Assembly: GCA_964449075.1 (NCBI GenBank)
Contig: CAYVBJ010000022.1
Location: 1 to 51,614 of the forward strand
Reading direction: 5' to 3'
Source of the DNA: CAYVBJ01 sp964449075
Lineage (GTDB): Bacteria; Bacteroidota; Rhodothermia; Balneolales; Balneolaceae
Length of the DNA stretch: 51,614 bases
Part shown: piece by piece, positions 1-8,593 of the stretch
Layout of the letters: each line of letters opens with the position of its first letter
Numbering within the stretch: position 1 is the stretch's first letter
Program-made: the position numbers and the translations under genes
Notes under the pieces: model-generated
The model's input: only the letters and a program-made list of their open reading frames with translations
Databases searched by the model: none
What the model was told of the DNA's origin: nothing

Positions 1-169
1 AGCCTTCCGGTAAATACAAGAAGTAATCTCTCTCTTCACCCGTAGCACTGCTCATATAGGATACCCGGTTTAGTTCAGCCGGTGATGTTTTAACTCCCGG
101 AACAGGTTTTTCACTGCAGGATATCATCATAGATAAAAGTGTGGCTGATAATAAAATAACGGATTTCAT
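1..169 (-). CDS. Partial exported lipoprotein, probable alpha/beta-hydrolase (esterase) N-terminus
   Basis: This gene runs off the left edge, so only the first 56 codons are visible. The start is the ATG whose complement lies at 167-169. The protein opens with Lys2, a hydrophobic stretch and a lipobox ending in Ile-Ser-Cys at about residue 18, so it is probably a lipoprotein. The visible mature part contains a run reading RDYFLYLPEG, which resembles the first strand of secreted esterases and polyhydroxybutyrate depolymerase-like hydrolases ('...YFLYLPEGY'). No catalytic residue is in the window. Export is fairly sure; the hydrolase call is inference from this short motif. Confidence 0.5.
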   Translation of the reverse strand, partial: MKSVILLSATLLSMMISCSEKPVPGVKTSPAELNRVSYMSSATGEERDYFLYLPEG

Positions 170-374
170 TTGTATGGGAAGTTAGCATGACAACTTGTGA
201 AATCAATTTACAAAAACTTTTGGTTTCTGATTTAACGGTATTCAGAAAACAATCATAGCTTTTATAACCTGAATTATTCACAAATTTATAGAAATGATGA
301 TTTAATTTTATGAAAAACAGTTATTTAATATATTTTGAGATCTGTCTAATTCATTAAAAAATGATATAGGAGAT

Positions 375-1466
375 ATGATAAAACAAGGATCCGGTTTTGT
401 GTTACTGGTGCTGATGATAATTTTTTCATTGCCTGATGCATCAAAAGCAGTGAGTTCAATTCAGTCGGAACAGGATGAAAGAGTGATTGGCACACGGGTT
501 GTTCCTCCGTTTGTGATGAAGGATGATAACGGAAATTACAGCGGCATTACGATCTCGCTATGGGAACATATTGCAGCTGAACTGGATCTTGACTACAGCT
601 TCCGGGAGGAGAGTATTCAGGGAATGATTGACGGGGTGTCGGATGGTAATCTTTTTGCCTCGGCATCTGCCCTCACCATAACATCCGAGAGGGAAGAGGT
701 GACAGACTTCACTCATCCTTACATCATCACAGGACTTGGAATCGCAACATCCTATAAACCGGCCGGCCTTCTGGAAGCAGTGAAAGCTCTCTTTTCAAAA
801 GATTTTTTATGGGTTGTTTTTCTGTTACTGGGTCTGTTATTTATTTGGGGCTTTTTTGTATGGCTCTTTGAACGAAAAGAGAACAGTGAAGAGTTTGGCG
901 GAACTCCTTCCGAGGGTATTGGCAGCGGATTTTGGTGGGCCGCAGTAACCATGACAACCGTTGGCTACGGCGATAAAGCACCCCGAACTTTTTGGGGACG
1001 CGTGATTGGTTTTGTATGGATGTTTACTGCCATCATTGTGGTATCCTTTTTTACGGCTTCCATTGCATCGAGCCTGACAGTGACACAGCTTGAAACGCGC
1101 GTAAGCGGTCCAGAGGATTTGCCCCTCGTGAGGGTAGGTGTCCTTGAAAACTCAGCCACCCTTACATTTCTCCGTGGTGAAGGTATCGGAGCTGAAACCT
1201 ACGAAACCATTGACGCGGGACTGCAGGCGGTAGAGCGCGATGAGATCGATGCATTTGTGCATGATGCACCGATTATCCAATTCTATGCACAGCGGGATTT
1301 CCGCAACAAGGTCCGCGTGTTGCCTAATACGTTTAATGACCAGTACTACGGTATCGTCTTGCCACCAAACAGTGAATATCGCGATGAGATGAATAAGATT
1401 CTGCTGGATTATATACAAACGGATGAGTGGAAGGATCTGAATTCGAAATACTTGGGTGATCGATAG
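375..1466 (+). CDS. Prokaryotic ionotropic glutamate receptor-like potassium channel (GluR0 type)
   Basis: This is a 363-aa membrane receptor channel. After a signal peptide (about 1-25), a family-3 solute-binding lobe (about 35-130) is interrupted by TM1 (143-165), a pore helix with the potassium selectivity filter TTVGYGD (194-200) and TM2 (207-233); the second ligand-binding lobe follows (about 245-360). This S1-M1-P-M2-S2 order is that of bacterial GluR0 channels. Residues 99-106 (ALTITSER) match the segment that in glutamate receptors binds the alpha-carboxyl group through Arg106, and Asp297 sits where the alpha-amino group is normally bound. That points to an amino-acid ligand in the periplasm gating K+ flux; the ligand itself is inference. 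An AGGAG ribosome site lies just upstream of the ATG. The next gene starts 32 nt downstream, so co-transcription with the ABC exporter is likely. Confidence 0.88.
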   Translation: MIKQGSGFVLLVLMIIFSLPDASKAVSSIQSEQDERVIGTRVVPPFVMKDDNGNYSGITISLWEHIAAELDLDYSFREESIQGMIDGVSDGNLFASASALTITSEREEVTDFTHPYIITGLGIATSYKPAGLLEAVKALFSKDFLWVVFLLLGLLFIWGFFVWLFERKENSEEFGGTPSEGIGSGFWWAAVTMTTVGYGDKAPRTFWGRVIGFVWMFTAIIVVSFFTASIASSLTVTQLETRVSGPEDLPLVRVGVLENSATLTFLRGEGIGAETYETIDAGLQAVERDEIDAFVHDAPIIQFYAQRDFRNKVRVLPNTFNDQYYGIVLPPNSEYRDEMNKILLDYIQTDEWKDLNSKYLGDR

Positions 1467-1498
1467 TTTAATGCCTCCGAATCAATGATATTTATATT

Positions 1499-2152
1499 GT
1501 GAATACAGAGTTATTTTTATTTCGCCGGGTTTCGTTTCAATACGGAGAGGAGATTATTCTTGATAATTTCAGCCTTGAAATAGAGCGTGGCGATGTTATT
1601 GCATTTAAGGGTGAATCCGGATCCGGAAAGACAACGATACTGAAGCTGTTACTTGGATTTGAACAGCCGGACAGCGGGGAAATCCGGTATAAGGAGGAAC
1701 CGATGAATGCAGAAACCGTAAAGCAGTTGCGCAGGGAGTCTGCATGGCTACCTCAGGATTTAAACCTGGGCAGTGGCCGGGTTCTGGATGTCATAAAATT
1801 CCCACTTGAATTCAGGAACAACAATTCACAACAGTTTGAGAAATCCAAAGCCGAATCTATGCTGCATGAACTTGGTCTTGAGCCCTCTGTTCTTGAAAAA
1901 AACTTCCGGGACCTTTCGACCGGCCAGCGTCAGCGGATCGGGTTAACCATTTGTCTGCTGCTCGACCGTCCCATACTTTTCCTGGATGAACCGACTTCAG
2001 CTTTGGATGAAGAATCTGTTAGCAGGGTGAAAGAAGTTCTCCGGAAAAGGGATGACCGCACCGTGATATCGACATCTCATGATCCGGCCTGGCTTGAGTA
2101 CTGCAACAGAATTATTGAGATAGAAACCAAATATCAAAATCAAAACCGGTAA
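1499..2152 (+). CDS. fetA: ABC transporter ATP-binding protein, FetA/YbbL-like
   Basis: This 217-aa cytoplasmic ATPase subunit has all the ABC motifs: Walker A GESGSGKT (38-45), Q-loop Gln86, signature LSTGQ (139-143), Walker B ILFLDEP (159-165) and switch His194. It starts with GTG; no in-frame ATG comes before the conserved first strand, and no clear ribosome site is seen. The next gene begins 9 nt after the stop and encodes the UPF0014 permease, which identifies the pair as a FetAB-type exporter. In E. coli FetAB (YbbLM) has been linked to iron export and resistance to peroxide stress. The substrate here is inferred from that relationship only. Confidence 0.82.
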   Translation: MNTELFLFRRVSFQYGEEIILDNFSLEIERGDVIAFKGESGSGKTTILKLLLGFEQPDSGEIRYKEEPMNAETVKQLRRESAWLPQDLNLGSGRVLDVIKFPLEFRNNNSQQFEKSKAESMLHELGLEPSVLEKNFRDLSTGQRQRIGLTICLLLDRPILFLDEPTSALDEESVSRVKEVLRKRDDRTVISTSHDPAWLEYCNRIIEIETKYQNQNR

Positions 2153-2161
2153 AGGGAATTC

Positions 2162-2953
2162 ATGGATATTATTCAATTGAGCTGGTGGCAACTGGGGATT
2201 GGTTTTCTGAGCCTGATTTTGCCGGCAATCATTTTATGGTGGTACAAAACGGGTCTGAATAAAAAGCTCGCTGTTGCAACCCTCAGAATGACGGTACAGC
2301 TGCTTTTTGTCGGTTATTATCTTGAATATCTCTTTGAGTTAGACAACGCCTGGGTGAACCTGGCCTGGATTATGGTTATGGTGGTAGTTGCTGATTTTGC
2401 TACGATCGACCGCAGCGAACTGAACCGGACGTGGTCCCTTATTATACCCATATTCGGTGCAACTTTTTTCGGGATTATATTGATCGATCTTTTTTTTCTT
2501 GAACTGGTAATCCGGCTTCCTCAGTTTTTGCAGGCACAATACGCCATTCCTGTAACCGGGATGGTTCTTGGTAACTGTCTTCGAAGCAATGTCATCGGGA
2601 TCAATGATTTTTACTACAGCCTCAAAGAAAACCGCGAGAGGTATCATTTCTATCTTGCCGCGGGGGCTACACGACAGGAGGCTCTCTATCCTTTTTATCA
2701 GCGGGCATTGAAAAGATCGGCTAACCCGACAATCGCCACCATGGCAACTATTGGACTGGTATCACTGCCCGGAATGATGACTGGACAGATTTTAAGCGGC
2801 AGTTCACCTATGACGGCCATCATGTACCAGATTATGATTATGCTTGCAATATTTTCAGGAACAATCCTGTCGGTATTTCTTGCCATCAATTGGTCGAACC
2901 GATTTGTATTTTCTGATACTGATAAACTCGACAAACGTATTTTGAAAGATTAA
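2162..2953 (+). CDS. fetB: ABC transporter permease, FetB/YbbM (UPF0014) family
   Basis: This 263-aa inner-membrane protein has about seven hydrophobic segments spread over its whole length. The family's best conserved region is present: a short loop (about 138-150, GNCLRSNVIGI) and a later stretch (about 183-215) with ANPTIATMATIGLVSLPGMMTGQ features. The length matches the family (about 260). It follows the ATPase gene by 9 nt and would form the membrane half of a metal (iron) exporter. Its promoter is probably shared with the upstream channel gene, so ligand sensing, K+ flux and metal export may be co-expressed; that link is inference from spacing. Confidence 0.82.
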   Translation: MDIIQLSWWQLGIGFLSLILPAIILWWYKTGLNKKLAVATLRMTVQLLFVGYYLEYLFELDNAWVNLAWIMVMVVVADFATIDRSELNRTWSLIIPIFGATFFGIILIDLFFLELVIRLPQFLQAQYAIPVTGMVLGNCLRSNVIGINDFYYSLKENRERYHFYLAAGATRQEALYPFYQRALKRSANPTIATMATIGLVSLPGMMTGQILSGSSPMTAIMYQIMIMLAIFSGTILSVFLAINWSNRFVFSDTDKLDKRILKD

Positions 2954-2974
2954 AAGTGAATATATTGGTCACCT

Positions 2975-3304
2975 ATGAATAAGAAAGAAAGAAAAGAACT
3001 TAAAAAATTGATTGACGAAAGCATCAAAGAGACAAAAGAAGAGATCAGTGAGCTGCAGGAACTGACCAAACCGGTCTCCCCTGATAACGCTTACGGAAGG
3101 TTGTCGCGAATGGACGCCATCAACAACAAAACCATCAATGAATCGGCACTGCGGGAAAAAAAGAGCATTCTTCAAAAGCTGGAACGTGCAGAAGTACGGG
3201 CCGAAAAGGACGAATTGGGCAGATGTCTGAAATGCGGAGGAGAAATCCCATTAGGGCGGCTGAAGATTATACCTTACACCACCCGCTGTGTGAAGTGTGC
3301 TTGA
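2975..3304 (+). CDS. DksA/TraR family C4 zinc-finger protein
   Basis: This 109-aa protein has a charged, helical N-terminal half (Lys/Glu rich, likely coiled coil, about 1-70) and a C-terminal zinc finger with Cys84, Cys87, Cys105 and Cys108, ending one residue after the last Cys. The architecture matches short DksA/TraR proteins, which bind RNA polymerase through the secondary channel and adjust transcription initiation. The tip-of-coil acidic residues of true DksA are not clearly recognisable, so activity as a ppGpp partner is uncertain. It starts 21 nt after the fetB stop and is probably the last gene of the same transcript. Confidence 0.75.
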   Translation: MNKKERKELKKLIDESIKETKEEISELQELTKPVSPDNAYGRLSRMDAINNKTINESALREKKSILQKLERAEVRAEKDELGRCLKCGGEIPLGRLKIIPYTTRCVKCA

Positions 3305-3430
3305 ACGGTATCAGTTGTCTATTTCCTTAGTTCAATAATTGTTTAACAAATAAAGTAACAATTCATAAAATCAATATTTTAGGTGACCTATAATTGAGAA
3401 TTCGGGTGTTCCGGTATAGAAAACCAGAAC

Positions 3431-3725
3431 AGCCCTGAAAGGGCGTCAGCAACAGCGCGGGGCAATCGCCCCGCGTTAATGGAATGCCATATAAAAAGGT
3501 AGCCCCAAACGCGGGCGTAAGCCTTCTGCTTCTGCAGGTACTGGACATATATTGATTCCATACAAAACGCTCTCTCCTTCACTATCACCTTTGGATGGGA
3601 TAATTATTGTGCATGGGCTTGGTTTTTTATTCGGCTTGTGCCCCGCAAGCGGGGCTGTCTCTGTTGATAGTTCAATTATTCCGCAGGGTTTCACCCTGCG
3701 CTGTTGCAAAAGCCCTTTCAGGGCT
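3431..3725. repeat. Non-coding inverted-repeat element with REP-like hairpins
   Basis: The two ends are an inverted repeat: AGCCCTGAAAGGGCG at 3431-3445 pairs with 3711-3725. Inside each end lies a second match (about 3450-3476 against 3678-3707), each copy itself a GC-rich hairpin, and a third hairpin pair (about 3501-3525 and 3633-3655, the latter CCCCGC-AA-GCGGGG). The arms are thus roughly 95 nt of imperfect palindrome around an AT-richer centre. It fills the 648-nt space between the DksA-like gene and hemD. The reading frames through it look like translated repeat, not genes. It resembles REP/MITE-type elements common in Bacteroidota intergenic DNA. Confidence 0.65.
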
Positions 3726-3952
3726 TCCTTAAGCTCAGATCGAGCAGATGAATAAACATCATTTTCATACTATTGATGATCTTTCCAGGTGTCCCAATGT
3801 CGAATTCAGGTCTACCCGATGTGTGAGATGCGTAAAACCGGTATCTGTCGTCTGTGTTTTAAATATATGTTCAATTGGCAATAATTCTGTTCCATAATAT
3901 ACTTCTTAATCTTCTACCGATATTTGTAATCCATTATCTGAATAATAATTGT

Positions 3953-4678
3953 TTAACTTTTGTTCTTTAAAACCCGGCTCACATATCTCAGAAAAATGTC
4001 TGTATCTGGCTTTGGAGAAACAAATATATGTTGCCGGGTTCGCTTTTGGAGCGCTCTCGCGGTTGTAGGTCCGATAGCAAAAAGATGTGGCAATTTCCCG
4101 GAAAATCCAGCGCTTTTTGCAAAAGCCTCAACGGCACTGGGGCTGTAGAAGAGAATGGCTTCGACCGGCTCACCGGGCAGTTCAACAGGTAATAAAACTG
4201 TTTCGTAAACTTCTGTCTCTATAACGGTGCGTTCCTGTTCTTTCAACTCTTTCTGAATGGTTCTGAGAGTGCGGTTGCCACAGAAGTAAATAAATGTGTC
4301 AGAGTGCGACTCGGTCAGGATCAGGCGGCTGAGACCTTCTGCATTTTGATCTTCCCGGGGCACTTTTGTCTGGATCCCATGTTCTTGCAGTGCCTCTTTT
4401 GTTTTACCGCCTACCGCAAAAACCTCCGGCGGCTGAGGCAACTGAATGTCTGAGCTCAGTACTCTTGTGACAGCTTCCACTGCATTTTGACTCGTAAATA
4501 TCCAGGGTGAATTCGGATGGGCTGAAACAGTTTTGGCAACGGTGCCTTTTACATCAGGAAACCGAATGGTAATTGCTTCTCGTATTATGAGTCGTAATCC
4601 GAGTTTCTCTGCAAATATACTCTGGGCATCGTTAAGCGGTCGTGTTATGAGTACGGTATGTAAGGGCTCTGTATTCAA
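3953..4678 (-). CDS. hemD: Uroporphyrinogen-III synthase
   Basis: This 241-aa cytoplasmic enzyme closes hydroxymethylbilane to uroporphyrinogen III. The N-terminus has the family strand VLITRP (9-14). The two-domain pattern is visible, with FTSQNAVEA (about 61-69) in domain 1 and the conserved FYSPSAVEAF (about 176-185) plus an AIGPTTA motif (about 200-206) near the end. Sequence conservation in this family is low, but these segments and the haem-gene neighbours make the call firm. It is separated from hemC by about 640 nt that hold a repeat element, although the four haem genes point the same way (hemH-hemA-hemC-hemD). Confidence 0.85.
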   Translation of the reverse strand: MNTEPLHTVLITRPLNDAQSIFAEKLGLRLIIREAITIRFPDVKGTVAKTVSAHPNSPWIFTSQNAVEAVTRVLSSDIQLPQPPEVFAVGGKTKEALQEHGIQTKVPREDQNAEGLSRLILTESHSDTFIYFCGNRTLRTIQKELKEQERTVIETEVYETVLLPVELPGEPVEAILFYSPSAVEAFAKSAGFSGKLPHLFAIGPTTARALQKRTRQHIFVSPKPDTDIFLRYVSRVLKNKS

Positions 4679-4793
4679 AAACGTAATCTGGTATTTGTTA
4701 TCGATGTTAGCTGTTAGAATTTAAAAAATGATGATGTTTAATACCTTACTTTCGTAAACTGGAAAAGTAAAATTGGTTGCTATTACGAAGAAG

Positions 4794-5103
4794 ATCCCTC
4801 CACTCTGTCCCGGTTTAAGCTCATTTTCCAGATTAATTTCACAGGCCGGGACGCCGGTCGGGATGACAGTGTTTATTTTAGGTGGTGTGCGGCGCATTAG
4901 AATCCAGTTTATACAATGGTTACCCCGCGCCGTGACTGTTTTAACATCCCGGTCCGGCGGCGTAACGACTTGTTGCGCAATGCAAAAGATTGGATACGCC
5001 GCCCACTAATAATAACGTATCTGTCATTCCGACCGCAGTCCCGACAATTAAAAATTATACACTTAGGAAAATATATAGCACTGTCGGGACGGAGTGGAGG
5101 AAT
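4794..5103. repeat. Nested inverted-repeat element between hemC and hemD
   Basis: Outer arms at 4794-4813 and 5084-5103 are inverted copies (18 of 20 matching). Inner arms at 4847-4869 and 5021-5043 are also inverted copies (20 of 23). A further 9-bp pair, GTCCCGACA (5038-5046) and TGTCGGGAC (5082-5090), lies on the right side. The core words (GTCATTCCGAC and GGAGTGGAGGAAT) resemble a dispersed intergenic repeat I associate with Bacteroidota genomes. Nothing in it looks coding. The rest of the 4679-5318 interval is AT-rich with no recognised signal. Confidence 0.6.
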
Positions 5104-5318
5104 CCCCCTACTTTTAAGCTTCATCCAACCACTGATAAAGGTTGGGAGTTTTCACTAAATTTTCGAAAATCGAGAGCTAACGCGCTCAAAAAATGACCTC
5201 AATAAACAAATACTTACCAAGCTATATGACATTAACTTTAGGATAATTTGATCTCCAAGAGAGCTATATATTTTTTCTTCTTTCGCAGAATCGGAAATTT
5301 TTGAGAAGCCTTAATAAC

Positions 5319-6218
5319 TCACATAATATCCCGTGCGCCTTTTTCCAGGAGTTCCCGGCCGGCGTGTCTGCCGAGACCGGCAGCCTTGGAAACCGGTTCG
5401 GTAAGTTCAATATCATACTGCAGGGTGCCGTCGAGTGTGAGGGCTACGGCGTACAAATGAATTTTTCCGTTTTGAATTTCGGCAAAAGCTCCCAAAGGCG
5501 CACTGCAACCGCCTTCCATTTCATTCAGAACCTCTCGTTCAGCCGCTGTGCATATCGCTGTTTCACTGTGATTCAGCGGTGCTGTTATTTTATACATGTC
5601 CGAATCATCATCCCGGATCATAACTGCCATGGCTCCCTGTGCAGGAGCAGGAACCATCCAGTCGAGATACTGGCTGATATGGGGCTCAAGCCCGATTCTG
5701 AGCAGTCCGGCCGCGGCAAAAATAGCGCCCTGCCAGTTGTTATCGTGTACTTTTTTAAGCCGGGTATTCACATTGCCCCGGATATTGGTAATTTTATGAT
5801 TCGGATAGCGGTGAAGCCACTGTGCCCTTCGGCGATTGCTGCTTGTGGCAATTACTGCCTCCATATCCGGATTATCCAAAAAAGAGGTTCCGCCGGGTGC
5901 TACCAGTGTGTCGCGCGGATCTTCCCGTTCAAGAATCGCGGAGACTTGAAGTGGGAGCGGGTTTTCGGTCGGCAGATCTTTGAAGGAGTGAACGGCCAGG
6001 TCAATCCGGTTTTCAAGAAGAGCATCATCAAGAGCTTTGGTAAAAACGCCTTTACCACCCATCTCTGTAAGAGGAGTTGTCTGATCGATATCACCTTCGG
6101 ATTTAACATAAATGAGTTCAGCAGAGATGTTTTGCTGCTCAAGTAACTTTTTCACGAATTCTGCCTGCCATGTGGCCAGTTCACTGTCTCTTGTGCCAAT
6201 ACGAACCGGGTTTTTCAT
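5319..6218 (-). CDS. hemC: Porphobilinogen deaminase (hydroxymethylbilane synthase)
   Basis: This 299-aa enzyme polymerises four porphobilinogen units to hydroxymethylbilane. It carries the full family pattern: IGTRDSELA (7-15), the lysine/glycine segment MGGKGVFTK (53-61), HSFKDLP (77-83), Arg-rich SSNRRRAQ (126-133), and Cys238 in EGGCSAPLG, which attaches the dipyrromethane cofactor. The length is normal. Its ATG overlaps the hemA stop by 4 nt, so translation is coupled. The long plus-strand frame that covers it is an antisense shadow. Confidence 0.95.
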   Translation of the reverse strand: MKNPVRIGTRDSELATWQAEFVKKLLEQQNISAELIYVKSEGDIDQTTPLTEMGGKGVFTKALDDALLENRIDLAVHSFKDLPTENPLPLQVSAILEREDPRDTLVAPGGTSFLDNPDMEAVIATSSNRRRAQWLHRYPNHKITNIRGNVNTRLKKVHDNNWQGAIFAAAGLLRIGLEPHISQYLDWMVPAPAQGAMAVMIRDDDSDMYKITAPLNHSETAICTAAEREVLNEMEGGCSAPLGAFAEIQNGKIHLYAVALTLDGTLQYDIELTEPVSKAAGLGRHAGRELLEKGARDIM

Positions 6219-7474
6219 TTTCCCCTTCGTTCCATTTCGAGCTTAAACATGCTGCTGACCATTTCTGCCACTTCATCCGATTCGTAATGATCTCTCAGGT
6301 GTTCAATGCTGTAGGCTGCAATTTTATTTACAATCCGGCGGGTGAGGTTATCTACTTTATCAATATCCGTCTGAGAAATTTTATTCTTAAAGAATTCCAG
6401 TTCATCATCGCGGATTGATTCAAATTTGTGTGTTAAAGCTTTAATGGTGGGCACAACCCGCTGCTGTTTCAGCCAGAGTCGGTAGTCGTCGAGCTCCTGT
6501 TCGATAATTTTTTTAACCAGGGGTATTTGCTCTTCCCGTTTTCTATACGCTTCATCAGTTACATCGCCGAGCATGTCCATGTTTGCCACATCCACGAATG
6601 GCAGCCGGCCTACTTGCGGATCAATGTTACGCGGAACGGAAAGATCGAGCATAATCTTATACTTCTTATCTCGCAGAGAAGGAGTCATATGCTCCATTGT
6701 AATGATCGGGTCGCTTGCTCCCGTAGCTACAATAATAAGGTCGGCGTCTTTAATTTGTTCAGGCAGCCGGTTCATATCAGCCACTTCCACGCTAAATTTG
6801 CTGGCTACGAATTCAGCCCTGTCTCGGGTTCTGTTTATCAGTGTCAGTTTACTTGCGCCAAGATTCACGAGGTTTTTACAGGTAACCTTCCCGATTTTTC
6901 CTGTACCGACCAGCAGAATATTTTTATTCTGAAGATTATCAAACGTTTTCAAAGCAAAACGTACGGCAGCATATGCTACGGTAGCTGCTCCGTGGCCCAG
7001 CGAGGTTTCATTCCTGGAGCGTTTATGGGCTCTGAATATGTGCTGCATCAGCCGGTGCATCTCACCGGAAACCAAATTTTCTGATGTTGAAAGCTCATAT
7101 CCCTCTTTTACCTGTTTGATAATCTGGAGATCACCCAGTATTTGAGAATCAAGACCGGTGGCAACTTTAAAAATATGCTGAACCGCATGCAATCCATCTA
7201 ATTCAAATCCGTACCTGTGAAATTCATCCAGGGTGCCGTCAGAGTAGGTGGTAAGTAGCCGAATCAGTTCTTCGGTGGATGTATTTTCGGCAATTATTTC
7301 GGTTCGATTGCAGGTGGAGACAACAAACAGGCTTTCAATGCCTTCGCGGCGGGAACCGTCTAACAACAATTTTTTATTGGCATTGCTGAGGCTGAAGCGC
7401 TCACGCACTTCAACAGGAGCCTCCCAGTGGTTGATACCGATAACCGTAAACTGATCTATTTTCGGTTGATTCAT
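6215..7474 (-). CDS. hemA: Glutamyl-tRNA reductase
   Basis: This 419-aa enzyme reduces glutamyl-tRNA to glutamate-1-semialdehyde, the first step of the C5 haem pathway. Catalytic Cys55 sits in STCNRTEI, the LGDLQIIKQVK segment (113-123) is intact, the NADPH-binding loop is GTGKIG (190-195), and a C-terminal helical dimerisation domain follows. Use of the C5 route fits a free-living bacterium. It starts 3 nt after the hemH stop and overlaps hemC by 4 nt, forming a tight operon. A hemL (aminomutase) or hemB gene is not in the window. Confidence 0.95.
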   Translation of the reverse strand: MNQPKIDQFTVIGINHWEAPVEVRERFSLSNANKKLLLDGSRREGIESLFVVSTCNRTEIIAENTSTEELIRLLTTYSDGTLDEFHRYGFELDGLHAVQHIFKVATGLDSQILGDLQIIKQVKEGYELSTSENLVSGEMHRLMQHIFRAHKRSRNETSLGHGAATVAYAAVRFALKTFDNLQNKNILLVGTGKIGKVTCKNLVNLGASKLTLINRTRDRAEFVASKFSVEVADMNRLPEQIKDADLIIVATGASDPIITMEHMTPSLRDKKYKIMLDLSVPRNIDPQVGRLPFVDVANMDMLGDVTDEAYRKREEQIPLVKKIIEQELDDYRLWLKQQRVVPTIKALTHKFESIRDDELEFFKNKISQTDIDKVDNLTRRIVNKIAAYSIEHLRDHYESDEVAEMVSSMFKLEMERRGK

Positions 7475-7477
7475 TAC

Positions 7478-8593
7478 TTATTGTGCTGCTTCTTTCACTG
7501 TTTGTAATTCTGATGCCACTTCTGCATAGTCCGGAATTTCGTGTTTTACTTTTTTCAGGGCCTCCTCGGCAAGAGCCTTGATGTATAGCGGATGGTCATT
7601 TAGCCCTTCCATGACTTTAATATTTTCGAACTCAAGATTTTTTTCTTCCATCTCTTCCGGAAGTTCAACGCTAAGCTCATAAAGAGTTTCGATGTGATCT
7701 GTTACAAATGCGATGGGAATCATCAGCAGATTTTTTATACCGTATTGCAGGTGACGCTCAACAAGATCAACCGTATTAGGCTGAGTCCATTTTTGCGGCC
7801 CCACCCTTGATTGAAAACTGAGCCAGTAAGAATTGTCGGAATCCCTGCGTTCCATAACTGCTTCCATAGTCTCCTTTATCTCTGTAGTATAAGGATCTCC
7901 GCTTCGCACTTCAAGAAGGGGAGTGCCGTGTGCGCTAAAAATAAAATGTGTTTTTTTGCGGGTATCCTCATCCATCTCTTCGAGGGCCTCATCGATGCGT
8001 TCATTTACTGCCTGCAGGTACGACTCATTCAGGTGGTAGTTTTTCACATGGAACTCTTTCCAGGGGGTCTTTTTGCCGTATCGTTCAAGGCGTTTACTCT
8101 CCCAGTCGCGGAAACTGCTGCCGGTAGTGGTCCATGAAAATTGTGGATAGAGTGGTACGAAAACGGCATGTGTAATTTCATCTGCTTCCATTTCATCCAT
8201 TATGGTATCCGCAAACGGGATCCAGTATCTCATGCATGTATAAACTTTCGTATCCAGGTCCGGCAAAGACTTCCTGAGGTATTTTTCAACACCCCGGCGC
8301 TGTGATTCGGTCAGACCGTTTATCGGGGAGCAGCAGTCTGAAACAATTTTGTTTTTTCTGTTCAGGCAGTGTTTGTTGCCTGTACAGCCGTTCGGACAAC
8401 CGTTAATTTCTTTGTAATCTTCTGCTACATTTGGCGCCCTGAACTTTGAAATGATTGTGGCGAACGTATTTTGAGTGATGCCGCCGCCCAGCTTGATGAT
8501 ATCTTCATCTTTAAAAAGATTATACAAGAAATCACGTACATTTTCCTCATGGGTGGGTCCACCCAAATTCATAAGAATAATTCCCAATCGCAT
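7478..8593 (-). CDS. hemH: Ferrochelatase with an internal cysteine-rich insert
   Basis: This 371-aa enzyme inserts iron into a porphyrin. It has the N-terminal LMNLGGP (7-13), the porphyrin-binding region and catalytic His222 in FSAHGTP. Between the usual 'EI-G' and 'SPI' motifs there is a short insert with Cys66, Cys70, Cys76, Cys87 and Cys88. A class of ferrochelatases (described for Myxococcus xanthus) holds a [2Fe-2S] cluster on four cysteines within an internal segment of about 20 residues, and this insert fits that class. The usual C-terminal cysteine triplet is absent. It is the first gene of the haem operon; its promoter must lie in the 227-nt divergent region shared with the aquaporin gene. 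Confidence 0.93.
   Translation of the reverse strand: MRLGIILMNLGGPTHEENVRDFLYNLFKDEDIIKLGGGITQNTFATIISKFRAPNVAEDYKEINGCPNGCTGNKHCLNRKNKIVSDCCSPINGLTESQRRGVEKYLRKSLPDLDTKVYTCMRYWIPFADTIMDEMEADEITHAVFVPLYPQFSWTTTGSSFRDWESKRLERYGKKTPWKEFHVKNYHLNESYLQAVNERIDEALEEMDEDTRKKTHFIFSAHGTPLLEVRSGDPYTTEIKETMEAVMERRDSDNSYWLSFQSRVGPQKWTQPNTVDLVERHLQYGIKNLLMIPIAFVTDHIETLYELSVELPEEMEEKNLEFENIKVMEGLNDHPLYIKALAEEALKKVKHEIPDYAEVASELQTVKEAAQ

Noticed and set aside
3476..3709. 77-codon minus-strand frame in the first inverted-repeat element
   Set aside because: It runs straight through the hairpins, so its residues follow the repeat words. No start context and no domain; judged repeat translation.
5301..6146. 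281-codon plus-strand frame antisense to hemC
   Set aside because: It is an antisense shadow of a clear hemC gene with all catalytic motifs; the product has no recognised features.
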